Source of the DNA: Vibrio cortegadensis
GTDB lineage: Bacteria > Pseudomonadota > Gammaproteobacteria > Enterobacterales > Vibrionaceae
Direction: 5' to 3'
DNA: 64,000 bases
Assembly (NCBI RefSeq): GCF_024347395.1
Contig: NZ_AP025473.1
Coordinates: 1 to 64,000 of the forward strand
The notes beneath the pieces are model-generated. The model did no database searches. It saw only the letters and a program-made list of their open reading frames with translations, and was not told the origin of the DNA. Below, in pieces: positions 16,764-25,977 of the stretch. Made by a program: the position numbers and the translations under genes. How positions within the stretch are numbered: position 1 is the first letter of the stretch; every line of letters begins with the position of its first letter.

Positions 16764-18521
16764 ATGAATATTTCTATTATTACCGCTTGTCCGAGCGGCG
16801 TAGCAAACAGCATTATTGCCGCTGGCTTATTAGAACAGGCGGCTAAAGCACTGAACTGGAACCCAACAGTCGAGTGTCAATCCACTGTTATGCCTACAGA
16901 AGCGCTAACCGACAACCAAATCGCCACGGCTGATGTTGTGGTTATCGCGGCTAACACATCTGTAGATACCTCTCGCTTTGTTGGTAAGAAAGTTTATCAA
17001 GCTGAGATTTCTCAATGCACTTCAGATCCAAAATCTTTTTTGCAAAATGCCGTCAATCAAGCCGAAGTATTAACCGAAGCCACTACTCTGCCGACATCTA
17101 TATCTGTTGAATCTGAAACTGCATTGAATAGCAACCAAAAGAAAATTGTCGCAATCACAGCATGCCCAACAGGTGTTGCCCACACATTCATGGCAGCAGA
17201 AGCATTAGAAAATGAAGGGACACGCTTAGGCCATCATGTCAAAGTCGAAACCCGTGGTTCGGTTGGCGCTAAAAACCAACTGACTGAGCAAGATATTGCA
17301 GACGCCGATCTTGTGATTATCGCCGCCGATATTGAAGTACCTCTTGATCGCTTTAACGGTAAACTTTTGTACCGTACAAGTACTGGGCTTGCTCTGAAAA
17401 AGACCGAGCAAGAGATCACAAAGGCATTGGCTGAAGCGACCACTTACACCCATAGCGGCAAATCATCTGATAGTTCACAAAATGATGAAAAGAAAGGGGT
17501 ATACAAACACTTAATGACTGGTGTTTCACACATGCTTCCTGTTGTGGTAGCTGGTGGTTTGATTATCGCGCTTTCATTCATTTTTGGTATCGAAGCCTTT
17601 AAAGAAGAAGGGACGTTGGCCGCAGCACTTATGACCATCGGTGGCGGTTCTGCCTTTGCTCTGATGATTCCGGTATTGGCTGGTTTTATTGCGTTCTCCA
17701 TAGCAGACCGTCCAGGTTTAGCTCCGGGTTTAATTGGTGGTATGTTAGCAAATTCAACTGGTGCGGGCTTCTTAGGTGGCATCGCAGCCGGTTTTATCGC
17801 GGGTTACTCAGCGAAGTTCATAGCCGATAAAGTCTCTCTTCCACAATCAATGGAAGCGCTTAAACCTATTCTTATCATTCCGTTTATTGCAAGTTTGTTC
17901 ACTGGCCTTGTGATGATTTACATCGTCGGTGGCCCAGTATCAAGCATCATGTCTGCTATGACGGACTTCCTCAATAACATGGGAACATCAAACGCGGTTC
18001 TACTCGGCATTATTCTTGGTGCCATGATGTGTTTCGACCTTGGTGGTCCAGTAAATAAAGCGGCTTATACGTTTGGTGTTGGCTTATTGGCTTCACAAAC
18101 TTATGCACCAATGGCAGCGATTATGGCGGCAGGTATGGTTCCAGCATTAGGTATGGGCCTTGCGACATTCCTTGTAAAAGAGAAATTTGAAGCCGGTGAA
18201 CGTGAAGCAGGAAAAGCCTCTTTCGTGCTTGGTTTATGTTTCATCTCTGAAGGTGCGATTCCATTTGCAGCCAAAGACCCAATGCGCGTCATTCCTGCAT
18301 GCATGGCTGGCGGTGCGTTAACAGGTGCTCTGTCTATGTTATTTGGCGCTCAGTTAATGGCTCCACATGGCGGGTTGTTCGTCCTACTAATTCCAGGCGC
18401 AATTTCACCAGTTCTGATGTATTTAGTGGCCATTGCAGCAGGTACAGCCGTAACAGGGTTTGGTTACGCATTCCTAAAAAGCAGAGCTGACAGTAAAGAG
18501 AAGTCTATCTCCGCAGCATAA
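16764..18521 (+). CDS. fruA: Fructose-specific PTS EIIB'BC component FruA
   Basis: A 585-residue inner-membrane permease that imports fructose as fructose 1-phosphate. Residues 1-100 are a degenerate IIB' domain (ITACPSGVANS, Cys9). Residues about 125-225 are the active IIB domain with phospho-Cys134 in ITACPTGVAHTFMAAEAL. The remainder is a IIC domain with about eight to ten membrane segments (GVSHMLPVVVAGGLIIAL, FDLGGPVNKAAYTFG). A frame extension to 16716 overlapping fruK is rejected. A strong terminator follows. Confidence 0.95.
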   Translation: MNISIITACPSGVANSIIAAGLLEQAAKALNWNPTVECQSTVMPTEALTDNQIATADVVVIAANTSVDTSRFVGKKVYQAEISQCTSDPKSFLQNAVNQAEVLTEATTLPTSISVESETALNSNQKKIVAITACPTGVAHTFMAAEALENEGTRLGHHVKVETRGSVGAKNQLTEQDIADADLVIIAADIEVPLDRFNGKLLYRTSTGLALKKTEQEITKALAEATTYTHSGKSSDSSQNDEKKGVYKHLMTGVSHMLPVVVAGGLIIALSFIFGIEAFKEEGTLAAALMTIGGGSAFALMIPVLAGFIAFSIADRPGLAPGLIGGMLANSTGAGFLGGIAAGFIAGYSAKFIADKVSLPQSMEALKPILIIPFIASLFTGLVMIYIVGGPVSSIMSAMTDFLNNMGTSNAVLLGIILGAMMCFDLGGPVNKAAYTFGVGLLASQTYAPMAAIMAAGMVPALGMGLATFLVKEKFEAGEREAGKASFVLGLCFISEGAIPFAAKDPMRVIPACMAGGALTGALSMLFGAQLMAPHGGLFVLLIPGAISPVLMYLVAIAAGTAVTGFGYAFLKSRADSKEKSISAA

Positions 18522-18564
18522 AGAGTAAACTTCAGAATTCATTATGCCCTCCCCCGTAGGCATT

Positions 18565-18595
18565 AACACCTCCCGAATTGTGGAGGTGTTTTTTT
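18565..18595 (+). terminator. Terminator of fruBKA
   Basis: Perfect 9-bp stem AACACCTCC / GGAGGTGTT, loop CGAATTGT, then TTTTTTT. Confidence 0.93.
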
Positions 18596-18687
18596 ATCTC
18601 TCGATCTATAAATAAGCCAGCTATGAATAAGGCTGTATCAATGTCTTCCTAGCTTTAAAGTTTTTAAAACTCAAACTCACAAGCAAC

Positions 18688-18720
18688 AAAAAAGCCTGCG
18701 GCAATAATGCAGCAGGCTTT
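18688..18720 (-). terminator. Terminator of the serine protease gene
   Basis: On the minus strand the stem AAAGCCTGC / GCAGGCTTT is followed by a run of T (18688-18693 are A on the plus strand). It lies 40 bp past the protease stop. Confidence 0.85.
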
Positions 18721-18759
18721 AAATGTTATTTCAGACCAATTTGATTAAGGTCGATATAT

Positions 18760-19773
18760 TTATCGTTGTTGTTTTCTAAACAGTCCAATGAAGCCAAGTG
18801 CGAACACACTCCATAGAGGTAAGCTCCCACCACCGCCACCAGAGCCTGAACTTGCTGTCGAAAGGCCACCTGAATCAGCAAAGGTTTGACGCTGAGTATC
18901 AGTCGCGACAAATTTTGGAGCCTCATTGCCACTAACGACACTATCGATCCAACCTTTATAATCGGTGATTTCAGTAAATACTGACGTAACATTCGCAGTT
19001 GGATCGCCACAAGTCGTTGGTCCAAAGCTGGTTAAACCCACTTGTTTATAAGTGCCTCCATCATTCCAATACACTGGCCCACCCGAATCACCTTGGCAAG
19101 TTGCATTAGAAAGGCCAGTCGAAGCACTAAAATCGCCATCAAAACAGATCTGCTTCTCTGTCAGTGAAGAACCTGCGTAGAAGACATTAGCACAGGTAGC
19201 ATTAACCACGTAATCGAGATCGGTTTTCAATAAGTTTGTATTGCCATCGACGCCAGATCTTATATTGCCATGCCCTACTGCGACAAACTCACTTGATGAC
19301 GAACGATAATTTTCATTCGTCGCAAACTTGGCAATATCATTGACCGTGTCAATATTCAGAGATGACTCTAACTTAAGTATCGCCACATCATTTGGGAGCA
19401 GAACATTAGTACTATTGACGTAATCGGAACGGTAATAAACTTCACTAACCCGCGATTTTTGAATAGAGCCTAATGGGAAGTCGCTCTCGTTTTGCAACTG
19501 AGGAACAACAACCGTAAAGAGTTGCGCGGTATCATTGCCATAAATACAGTGCGCAGCTGTTAAAATATATCGATCAGATAATATTGTGGCCCCACAGTAA
19601 CTCCCTGATGAGTAATGGCCTCCAAAATCAGTTGCATCAATAAACAAACTCGCCATTGATGGAAATGTATCTACCGACGCAGACGTTCCGTTAACGATAT
19701 ATGGTTGTACTTCTACATCCGCCATACTGACTGCCGAACAACACGCTAAAGCGAGAAGTGTCCATTGTTTCAT
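18760..19773 (-). CDS. Secreted trypsin-like serine protease with GlyGly-CTERM
   Basis: A 337-residue S1-family protease. It has a signal peptide (cleavage near SVSMA, about residue 18), a zymogen-like N-terminus PYIVNGTSA, and the triad His75 (LTAAHC), Asp129 (NDVAIL) and Ser230 (CQGDSGGP). The C-terminus carries a Ser/Gly linker, GGGGG, a hydrophobic helix and RKQQR, the GlyGly-CTERM tail recognised by rhombosortase in bacteria with type II secretion. The relation to Vibrio VesA/B-type proteases is by architecture. Single gene with its own terminator. Confidence 0.92.
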   Translation of the reverse strand: MKQWTLLALACCSAVSMADVEVQPYIVNGTSASVDTFPSMASLFIDATDFGGHYSSGSYCGATILSDRYILTAAHCIYGNDTAQLFTVVVPQLQNESDFPLGSIQKSRVSEVYYRSDYVNSTNVLLPNDVAILKLESSLNIDTVNDIAKFATNENYRSSSSEFVAVGHGNIRSGVDGNTNLLKTDLDYVVNATCANVFYAGSSLTEKQICFDGDFSASTGLSNATCQGDSGGPVYWNDGGTYKQVGLTSFGPTTCGDPTANVTSVFTEITDYKGWIDSVVSGNEAPKFVATDTQRQTFADSGGLSTASSGSGGGGGSLPLWSVFALGFIGLFRKQQR

Positions 19774-20009
19774 TTCATCATTCCTTCTTATTGTCTGAAG
19801 CGATAATACCTTTTTACATAAATGATATGAATTGATTTTACAAAATCATCAAGATTTTCGAGGCGGAGCACATATTATGCGCAATATAAGTATTTTTAAA
19901 TAAACCAATTATCGAAAATTCGTTAATATCTAATTAATCAATAGGTTATAGTTCACACTAATCTCTATCAAAAATTCAATCGCAGTTAAAGATTAGCCCC
20001 ATACAAAGC

Positions 20010-20037
20010 AAAAAACCAATCCCGCTGAGATTGGTTT
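20010..20037 (-). terminator. Terminator after the amino-acid binding protein gene
   Basis: On the minus strand AAACCAATC / GATTGGTTT with loop TCAGCGG is followed by TTTTTT. It starts 33 bp after the stop codon. Confidence 0.85.
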
Positions 20038-20069
20038 CCTTTACCACTTACCATACAGCAAACGATGAT

Positions 20070-20843
20070 TTACAAGTCAGCACCATAAATATCAAATGTG
20101 AAGTATTTATTGGCAATTTTATCGTAGGTGCCATTGGCTCGAATCTTCATAATTGCGTTGTTAAACTTTTCAGCCAGCGCTTTATCTTTAAGCCTTAACG
20201 CTAAAGCGGTTCCTTCCCCGATATAAGCTTTATCAGTGACCGCTTTCCCTTTAAATTCAAACCCTTTTCCCTGATCTTTCTCTAAAAAAGCGAGAGCTAA
20301 TTGATCGGAATTGCCAAATGTTGCATCCAAGCGTCCACTTGCAAGATCTAAATACACTTCATCTTGTCCTGTATAACGCTTAATTTTTGCAACATCATCA
20401 AATTTATCAGTCACATAGCGATCATGAATAGTACCTTGCTGAACACCGATGGTTTTTCCTGTCAAACCTTGCGAATCAATTGAGAACGACTCCGCTGAAC
20501 TGGCCACAAAACGAGCAGGGGTTTGGTAATATTTATCCGTAAACAAGACTTTGCGTTTACGTTCATCGGTGATGCGCATCGACGCCATAATCACGTCCGA
20601 TTTACGAGCCAATAAACTGGGAATCAATGCATCCCAACTTTGGGATACCCAGACACACTCAAGCTTTGCTTCTGAACACAAAGCATCAGCAATTTCGATA
20701 TCAAATCCGACTGGCGTACCTTCGCTGTTTTTGTAATTAAAAGGTGGATAAGTAAAGTCTGATGCTAAGCGTATCTCTTTTGCTTGAACCGCTGAACAGA
20801 GCATTGCCGCTGCGCATGTAAGACCTAGAGCAAGTTTCTTCAT
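20070..20843 (-). CDS. Periplasmic basic amino-acid binding protein (HisJ/ArgT-like)
   Basis: A 257-residue family-3 binding protein of ABC importers. It has a Sec signal (cleavage after AVQA) and an AAGGAA ribosome site. The mature start KEIRLASDFTYPPFNYKNSEGTPVGFDIEIADALC, then DALIPSLLARKSDVIMASMRITDERKRKVLFTDKYY, are typical of the lysine/arginine/ornithine/histidine group. It follows the hisC-like gene by 51 bp in a probable two-gene operon. No permease or ATPase gene is adjacent, so it must dock on a transporter encoded elsewhere. Ligand class is inference. Confidence 0.88.
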   Translation of the reverse strand: MKKLALGLTCAAAMLCSAVQAKEIRLASDFTYPPFNYKNSEGTPVGFDIEIADALCSEAKLECVWVSQSWDALIPSLLARKSDVIMASMRITDERKRKVLFTDKYYQTPARFVASSAESFSIDSQGLTGKTIGVQQGTIHDRYVTDKFDDVAKIKRYTGQDEVYLDLASGRLDATFGNSDQLALAFLEKDQGKGFEFKGKAVTDKAYIGEGTALALRLKDKALAEKFNNAIMKIRANGTYDKIANKYFTFDIYGADL

Positions 20844-20874
20844 TAGAAATTCCTTTTATAATGACTATTCTATC

Positions 20875-20909
20875 TACTGATTACTGATTACTGATTACTG
20901 ATTACTGAC
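20875..20909. repeat. Heptanucleotide tandem repeat containing the hisC-like stop codon
   Basis: Five copies of TACTGAT (the last TACTGAC) run from 20875 to 20909. The stop codon of the aminotransferase gene (20895-20897) lies in the array, so its last residues are encoded by the repeat. Confidence 0.9.
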
Positions 20910-21965
20910 TTGATTTTGTAATACCTTGAGCACTTCGACCATGCTTTCTTTGGTGCCTATAGTGATACGAATACAGTTCCTAAGTGCGGGTTCATGTCCT
21001 TGATTTCGGGTCACAATACCATTGCTTAACAAGAGGTTAAATAAATCAAATGATTCTGAAACTCGAAGCAATACAAAGTTCGTTGCAGAAGGGTATATCT
21101 TCTCTATGCATTCAAACTTTTCGAGTTCTTTAATAAACCACGTTTTAACATCAATCAATTCATTCGTTGAGGTTGCAATGGTTTCTAAACCTTCCTGAGA
21201 TAAGGCTTGCAAGACGATTTCGGCTACACAATCTGGCATAGGGTACGGTGGGATAAGCTTTGCCACATATTCCATGACGCTTTTATCCGCGAGAATGAAC
21301 CCACAGCGCACCGCCGCAAGACCAAACGCTTTCGATAACGTTCGAATAACCACAAGATTTGGATACTGTTCGATAAGAGAAACCACGCTGGTTTTCATTT
21401 CAAACTCGATGTACGCCTCATCTACCACGACAATCGCATGCTGTTGAGTCGCGTCGAGTACTCGAATGATCTCTTCTTTCGGGATCACGTTACCTGTTGG
21501 GTTATTCGGTGAACACAAAAATACAAGGTTGGCGTTATGTGATTGCTCAATCACGGCTTCTACGTTTAAATTGAAGCTATCAAGTAGAGGAACTTGAATC
21601 GTCTCTATCGCTAATGCATCAGCACAGAACTCATACATCGCGTAAGTCGGCGGGCAGATCAAAACTCTGTCTCTTCCGGGCTGACAAAAAGTTCGGATCA
21701 GTAAATCAATGGCTTCATCCGCACCTCGAACAGCCACCGTAGGGCTATCTATCTGACAATATGATTGGTAGGCAGCAGCAATATCATGAGGAAGAAAATC
21801 AGGATAGCGATTGTAAGCTTGCACTGACGAACCATACTGTACTGGTGTCTCAAGTTCATTAGCGTTCAACCAAATACGGCCAGCGCCACCAATACGTCTA
21901 GCAGATTGATAAGGTATTAATTTTTTTACCGCCTCCGGTACTAAGCAAGATGCTAATGACGACAA
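20895..21965 (-). CDS. HisC-like PLP-dependent aminotransferase
   Basis: A 356-residue fold-type I aminotransferase similar to histidinol-phosphate aminotransferases: SPNNPTGNVIPKEEI, VVVDEAYIEF, and the PLP-binding Lys212 in TLSKAFGLAAVRCGF. The gene is not in a his operon but is paired with a HisJ/ArgT-like binding protein and a divergent LysR regulator. A catabolic or specialised role in basic amino-acid metabolism is therefore more likely than histidine synthesis (inference). The start is TTG at 21965, supported by AGAGGGA seven bases upstream. The 3' end lies in a heptamer repeat. Confidence 0.82.
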   Translation of the reverse strand: MSSLASCLVPEAVKKLIPYQSARRIGGAGRIWLNANELETPVQYGSSVQAYNRYPDFLPHDIAAAYQSYCQIDSPTVAVRGADEAIDLLIRTFCQPGRDRVLICPPTYAMYEFCADALAIETIQVPLLDSFNLNVEAVIEQSHNANLVFLCSPNNPTGNVIPKEEIIRVLDATQQHAIVVVDEAYIEFEMKTSVVSLIEQYPNLVVIRTLSKAFGLAAVRCGFILADKSVMEYVAKLIPPYPMPDCVAEIVLQALSQEGLETIATSTNELIDVKTWFIKELEKFECIEKIYPSATNFVLLRVSESFDLFNLLLSNGIVTRNQGHEPALRNCIRITIGTKESMVEVLKVLQNQVSNQ

Positions 21966-22143
21966 TATAAATCCCTCTACATAAATATTTACTCATTTAT
22001 TGAGATTTTTCACTCAATAAAACGGCTTATTACTTACTAAAAATGCACACTAACGTTTCCATCACGCTATTCAAACAAATAGACATTGATATTTGAATCG
22101 AAAAAAACGCATACTAGCCATGCATTTTTTTGATGGCTAACTT

Positions 22144-23019
22144 ATGAATAAACCACTTCCCTCGACGAAAACACTGCAATCTTTTCTTGCGACCGCTCAT
22201 CACCTCAACTTGACTCATGCCGCCAAGGAGATGAATTTAACACAAGGCGCAATTAGTCGGCAGATTCAAAGTTTGGAGCAGCATGTAGGCATTGATCTTT
22301 TTTATCGTCATGCAAGAGGGCTATCCCTCACACCTAAGGGGGTTGAGCTTGTTCCGTTAATTGAAGAGACCATCTCACAGCTCAAAAGTGCACTCTCTCA
22401 AGTCTCGTCCTCCCCAGATCACATTAAATTGAATGCTCCTAGCTGCATTACGTCATGGCTACTTCCAAGACTAATGAGCTTTCAACAAGCCTTTCCGGAC
22501 ATTGATGTTGAATTGACGTCAACCATCAAACATCGCTTCGAACCGAACTTCGATCCTTTCGATGCTGTGATTGTTTTTGGTCAACCTCCTAAACAAAAAG
22601 CACTACAGAGTGATCTATTATTCGAAGAAAAACTCACGCCGATCTGCCGACCTGAACTAATGACAGAGATTGAGCAGAAGAAAGCGCTCACCCCAGAAGA
22701 TTTCACTCAATTTACTTGGTTGCACGCCAATTCAGCTCAAAGTGACTGGGCAACCTGGTTGAACCATGTCGGCAAAGCTAATTTACAGAGTAAGCAGAAC
22801 CAACACTTTGCGACGCTAGATCAAGCAATGAATGCAGCAGTTCAAGGGTTTGGAATAGCAGTAGGTGATATCACTTTAGCGGAGCAAGATTTATTACTGG
22901 GAAGAGTCGTTTCACCTCATCCACAAACAGTGCTGTCGGGAAATGGGTATTTTCTCATTCAACCAAAAAACAGACAGAATCATTCACTGTCAATGCTGGT
23001 GGATTGGCTGCTGAAATAG
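22144..23019 (+). CDS. LysR-family regulator (GcvA-like) divergent from the hisC-like gene
   Basis: A 291-residue LysR regulator. The N-terminal winged HTH is FLATAHHLNLTHAAKEMNLTQGAISRQIQSLEQHVGIDLF, and the remainder is the substrate-binding co-inducer domain with SWLLPRLMSFQQAFPDIDVELT. The effector domain style (hydrophobic 'LPRL', 'DAVIVFGQ') resembles the GcvA subgroup. It is 178 bp from the hisC-like TTG start on the other strand, so it probably controls that operon and itself. Confidence 0.85.
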   Translation: MNKPLPSTKTLQSFLATAHHLNLTHAAKEMNLTQGAISRQIQSLEQHVGIDLFYRHARGLSLTPKGVELVPLIEETISQLKSALSQVSSSPDHIKLNAPSCITSWLLPRLMSFQQAFPDIDVELTSTIKHRFEPNFDPFDAVIVFGQPPKQKALQSDLLFEEKLTPICRPELMTEIEQKKALTPEDFTQFTWLHANSAQSDWATWLNHVGKANLQSKQNQHFATLDQAMNAAVQGFGIAVGDITLAEQDLLLGRVVSPHPQTVLSGNGYFLIQPKNRQNHSLSMLVDWLLK

Positions 23020-23068
23020 AGGGCGAAAGTGGCACCATAACTCATTCGTTATGATGCCGTCTTTTATC

Positions 23069-24208
23069 TTATAAAGCTCTTAATAGGGTAAAGGCTTGTG
23101 TTACCTTCTGTTCAGTCACAACAAAACCTATTAGCGTTTCCTTTTCATCAAAGGCTTTTGCGATGATCCCCGTAGCATCAATGTCCATATTCCAGCGGGT
23201 GACTTGTTTACTATCGGTAATACCTGCAACTTGAATAGGGTAACTCGGCGTTTTCACTTTAATCATCATCGACGGTAAATTCACAGCACTAGGACTACCA
23301 AGCAATGTTTTCGCTAGCGCCGTTGCACTCATCAATGTCGGCTGTAAATACGCCCTAACCTGACCATCAAGCTCAGCACAATCACCTAATGCATAAATGT
23401 TTGGCTGCGAGGTTTGTAACTGCGAATTTACGCAGATCCCGCGATTTACAGCTAATCCACTCTTTTCAGCCAAGGCAACGTTGGGTTTTAAGCCAGCACA
23501 AACCATCACACTGTCAGCTTCAATCTTACTGCCATCATTAAGTTGCGCTGTGATTATTTCCTCTTCACGCTCATGAAGTTCCGTAACCGTGACTTCTGTA
23601 TGAACAACCACTTGATTGCACTTTAATGCTTGAGTCAATTTTTCAGCAACATACTCAGGTAACAAGTTTTGCATTAAGGTCGTATTAGGTTCGACTAAAG
23701 TCACTTTTTTACCTGAATTCGCCAAATCTAGTGCTAATTCAACTCCAATCAAGCCGCCACCAATTAACAGCATATGCTTAGATGTTGAGATGTCTGTTTG
23801 GTAGCGCTCAAATTCCTTCAAGCTATTCAACGTCATGATCCGGTTATTGGCGCTTCCTGCAAAAGGAGGGACAAATGGTGTTGCTCCCGTCGCGAAAACC
23901 AGCGACGAATAACTGTATGTTTTCTCATTGGAAGTCACTGTTTGCGCTTCAGCATCAACAGATGTCACCTGATGATTGGTTAGAAGCTCAACATGATACT
24001 GCTGTGCGAACGCTTCCGATTTCAATGTGATGACATCACTAACTTGCTGCTGTTTAGAAAATACATGGCTTAAATCCGGCTTATTATAATCATGTCCATC
24101 ATCGGCAGTGATCACGCGAATTGAGACACTATTATCTTGGCGACGGATCGACTTCACCAGTTGATAAGCAGCAAAACCACTGCCAATAATGGTTATCGGA
24201 GCTGTCAT
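23069..24208 (-). CDS. norW: NADH:flavorubredoxin reductase NorW
   Basis: A 379-residue FAD/NAD(P)-binding oxidoreductase that passes electrons from NADH to NorV. The N-terminal FAD site is ITIIGSGFAAYQLVKSIRR, the NAD site is MLLIGGGLIGVELALDLANSGKKVTLVE, and the second FAD segment is NIYALGDCAEL. The start ATG overlaps the norV stop by one base (TAATG), indicating translational coupling. Confidence 0.93.
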   Translation of the reverse strand: MTAPITIIGSGFAAYQLVKSIRRQDNSVSIRVITADDGHDYNKPDLSHVFSKQQQVSDVITLKSEAFAQQYHVELLTNHQVTSVDAEAQTVTSNEKTYSYSSLVFATGATPFVPPFAGSANNRIMTLNSLKEFERYQTDISTSKHMLLIGGGLIGVELALDLANSGKKVTLVEPNTTLMQNLLPEYVAEKLTQALKCNQVVVHTEVTVTELHEREEEIITAQLNDGSKIEADSVMVCAGLKPNVALAEKSGLAVNRGICVNSQLQTSQPNIYALGDCAELDGQVRAYLQPTLMSATALAKTLLGSPSAVNLPSMMIKVKTPSYPIQVAGITDSKQVTRWNMDIDATGIIAKAFDEKETLIGFVVTEQKVTQAFTLLRAL

Positions 24209-25734
24209 TATGCGACCTCGGAACGTTGGTGAGGAACAAAGACATCTTTGCCTAAATTACACTCAGGGCAAAGGAAGTAATCTGGAACGGCATCCCACGC
24301 GGTTCCTGGCTCAACACCCTGGTTCACTTCGCCAATGGCTGGGTCATATACCCAGTTACACACCGTACAAATCATGCATTGGCAGTTATCACCGTGTGCA
24401 TCGTTAGATTTCGGGTCAATATGCTCAACCGTATTTTCAACGCTTGTATTGACGGTCTTATTAGATACAGGCAGCTCTGCGGCAACTAAACCAGAATTGG
24501 ATTTGGTTTCAGCATTCAATGGAACGGCGGCTAAATCATGTAATGCCCACTGTTTGGCGATTTGTTGTCCATGTTCACGGCAAATTCGCATCGCTTTACC
24601 ATCTGGTCGCCACTTCGTTTTTAAGCTAATCGCGGTTTCAAAACCAGCATCAGTTAAGCGAGCATGGATACGATCAACCGCCCCGCCATTCCAACCATAG
24701 CTACCAAATGCAGCGGCTTTCTTCTCTTTAAATCTCAGACCAGTGATCTCTTCTAGCATACCCGCCACTTTTGGCATCATTACGTTATTCATCGTAGAAG
24801 AGCCGACCAGCACGCCTTTAGAGCGGAATACATTGGCAAGAATTTCATTCTTATCTTGGCGTGAAACATTAAAGACTTTCACTGCAACACTTGGATCCAC
24901 ATCATGAATACCTTGTGCAATCGCATCAGCCATCATTCGAGTATTGTTCGACATTGAGTCATAAAAAATCGTGATTCGATCTTCTTGATAATTGTCTGCC
25001 CACTCTAAATATTTCTCGATAATTTGAATCGGATTATCGCGCCAAACAATGCCATGAGACGTCGCAATCATGTCGACCGGTAAGTTAAAGCTCAACACCT
25101 CTTTGATTTTCGCAATCACTAAACTGCTGAAGGGCGTGAGGATATTCGAGTAATAACGCAAGCATTGATCCATCAACTCATTTTGATCCACTTCATCATT
25201 GAACAAGTGCTCATCGCAGTAGTGCTGACCAAACGCATCGTTACTGAATAATACAGCGTCACCAGTGATGTAAGTCATCATGCTATCTGGCCAATGCAGC
25301 ATCGGCGCTTCAACAAACACCAGTTGTTTACCGTTACCAATATCCAAGCTATCGCCGGTTTTGACGGTTTTAAAGTTCCATTCAGGATGATGATGGTGCC
25401 CAACAATCGAATCAATCGCCGCTTCTGTACAGTAGATAGGCGTGTTGGGGATTTTTTCCATCAGTGCCGATAACGCACCTGAGTGATCTTCTTCTGCATG
25501 ATTCATGACTATGTAGTCGATGCTTTTAAGGTCGATTTCCATCTCTAAATTTTGAATAAACTGATGGCTGAATCGATGGTCAACCGTATCAATCAATACG
25601 GTTTTTTCTTCACGAATGAGATAACTGTTATAGCTGGTACCCTTGGTCATTTTATATTCTGTTCCGTGGAAATCTTGAACTTCCCAATCACGTTGACCGA
25701 CCCAGTGAATATTGTTTTTTACATGAATTGTCAT
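24208..25734 (-). CDS. norV: Anaerobic nitric oxide reductase flavorubredoxin NorV
   Basis: A 508-residue cytosolic enzyme reducing NO to N2O under anaerobic conditions. Domains in order: a metallo-beta-lactamase-like di-iron domain with His79, Glu81, Asp83 and His84 in NHAEEDHSG; a flavodoxin domain (IFYDSMSNNTRMMADAI) around residues 255-400; a low-complexity linker; and a rubredoxin domain with CMICTVCNWVYDP and FLCPECN. The linker makes it about 30 residues longer than E. coli NorV. First gene of norVW. Confidence 0.95.
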   Translation of the reverse strand: MTIHVKNNIHWVGQRDWEVQDFHGTEYKMTKGTSYNSYLIREEKTVLIDTVDHRFSHQFIQNLEMEIDLKSIDYIVMNHAEEDHSGALSALMEKIPNTPIYCTEAAIDSIVGHHHHPEWNFKTVKTGDSLDIGNGKQLVFVEAPMLHWPDSMMTYITGDAVLFSNDAFGQHYCDEHLFNDEVDQNELMDQCLRYYSNILTPFSSLVIAKIKEVLSFNLPVDMIATSHGIVWRDNPIQIIEKYLEWADNYQEDRITIFYDSMSNNTRMMADAIAQGIHDVDPSVAVKVFNVSRQDKNEILANVFRSKGVLVGSSTMNNVMMPKVAGMLEEITGLRFKEKKAAAFGSYGWNGGAVDRIHARLTDAGFETAISLKTKWRPDGKAMRICREHGQQIAKQWALHDLAAVPLNAETKSNSGLVAAELPVSNKTVNTSVENTVEHIDPKSNDAHGDNCQCMICTVCNWVYDPAIGEVNQGVEPGTAWDAVPDYFLCPECNLGKDVFVPHQRSEVA

Positions 25735-25784
25735 GGCTTTACCTATAAACAGTTTAATAATAAATGTTGAATCTGAACTCCTTA

Positions 25785-25802
25785 TTGCACCTGCCGTGCC
25801 AA
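25785..25802 (-). promoter_or_regulatory. Sigma-54 promoter of norVW
   Basis: On the minus strand TTGGCACGGCAGGTGCAA carries the -24 GG and -12 GC dinucleotides exactly ten bases apart, 51 bp before norV. This matches the requirement of NorR, a sigma-54 activator. Confidence 0.9.
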
Positions 25803-25853
25803 GTTATTATCTTATTGATTTTAATAGAATTACCTTAAAATAATATTTTGAAT

Positions 25854-25909
25854 TGTCATTTTGATAACAAAGTATGATTTGTATAAATGACAATTAGTGT
25901 TATTTTGAC
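25854..25909. promoter_or_regulatory. Cluster of NorR-type enhancer sites
   Basis: Two exact GT-N7-AC elements occur at 25881-25891 and 25899-25909, and a related degenerate element (GTCATTTTGATAAC) at 25854. They lie 50-110 bp upstream of the sigma-54 promoter, as in E. coli where NorR binds three sites. Confidence 0.7.
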
Positions 25910-25977
25910 AAACAATTCACTCTCTCTTATTCCCCATATTTGTTATAGTGAACGGTAAGCAAAACAAGGCGACTGAA

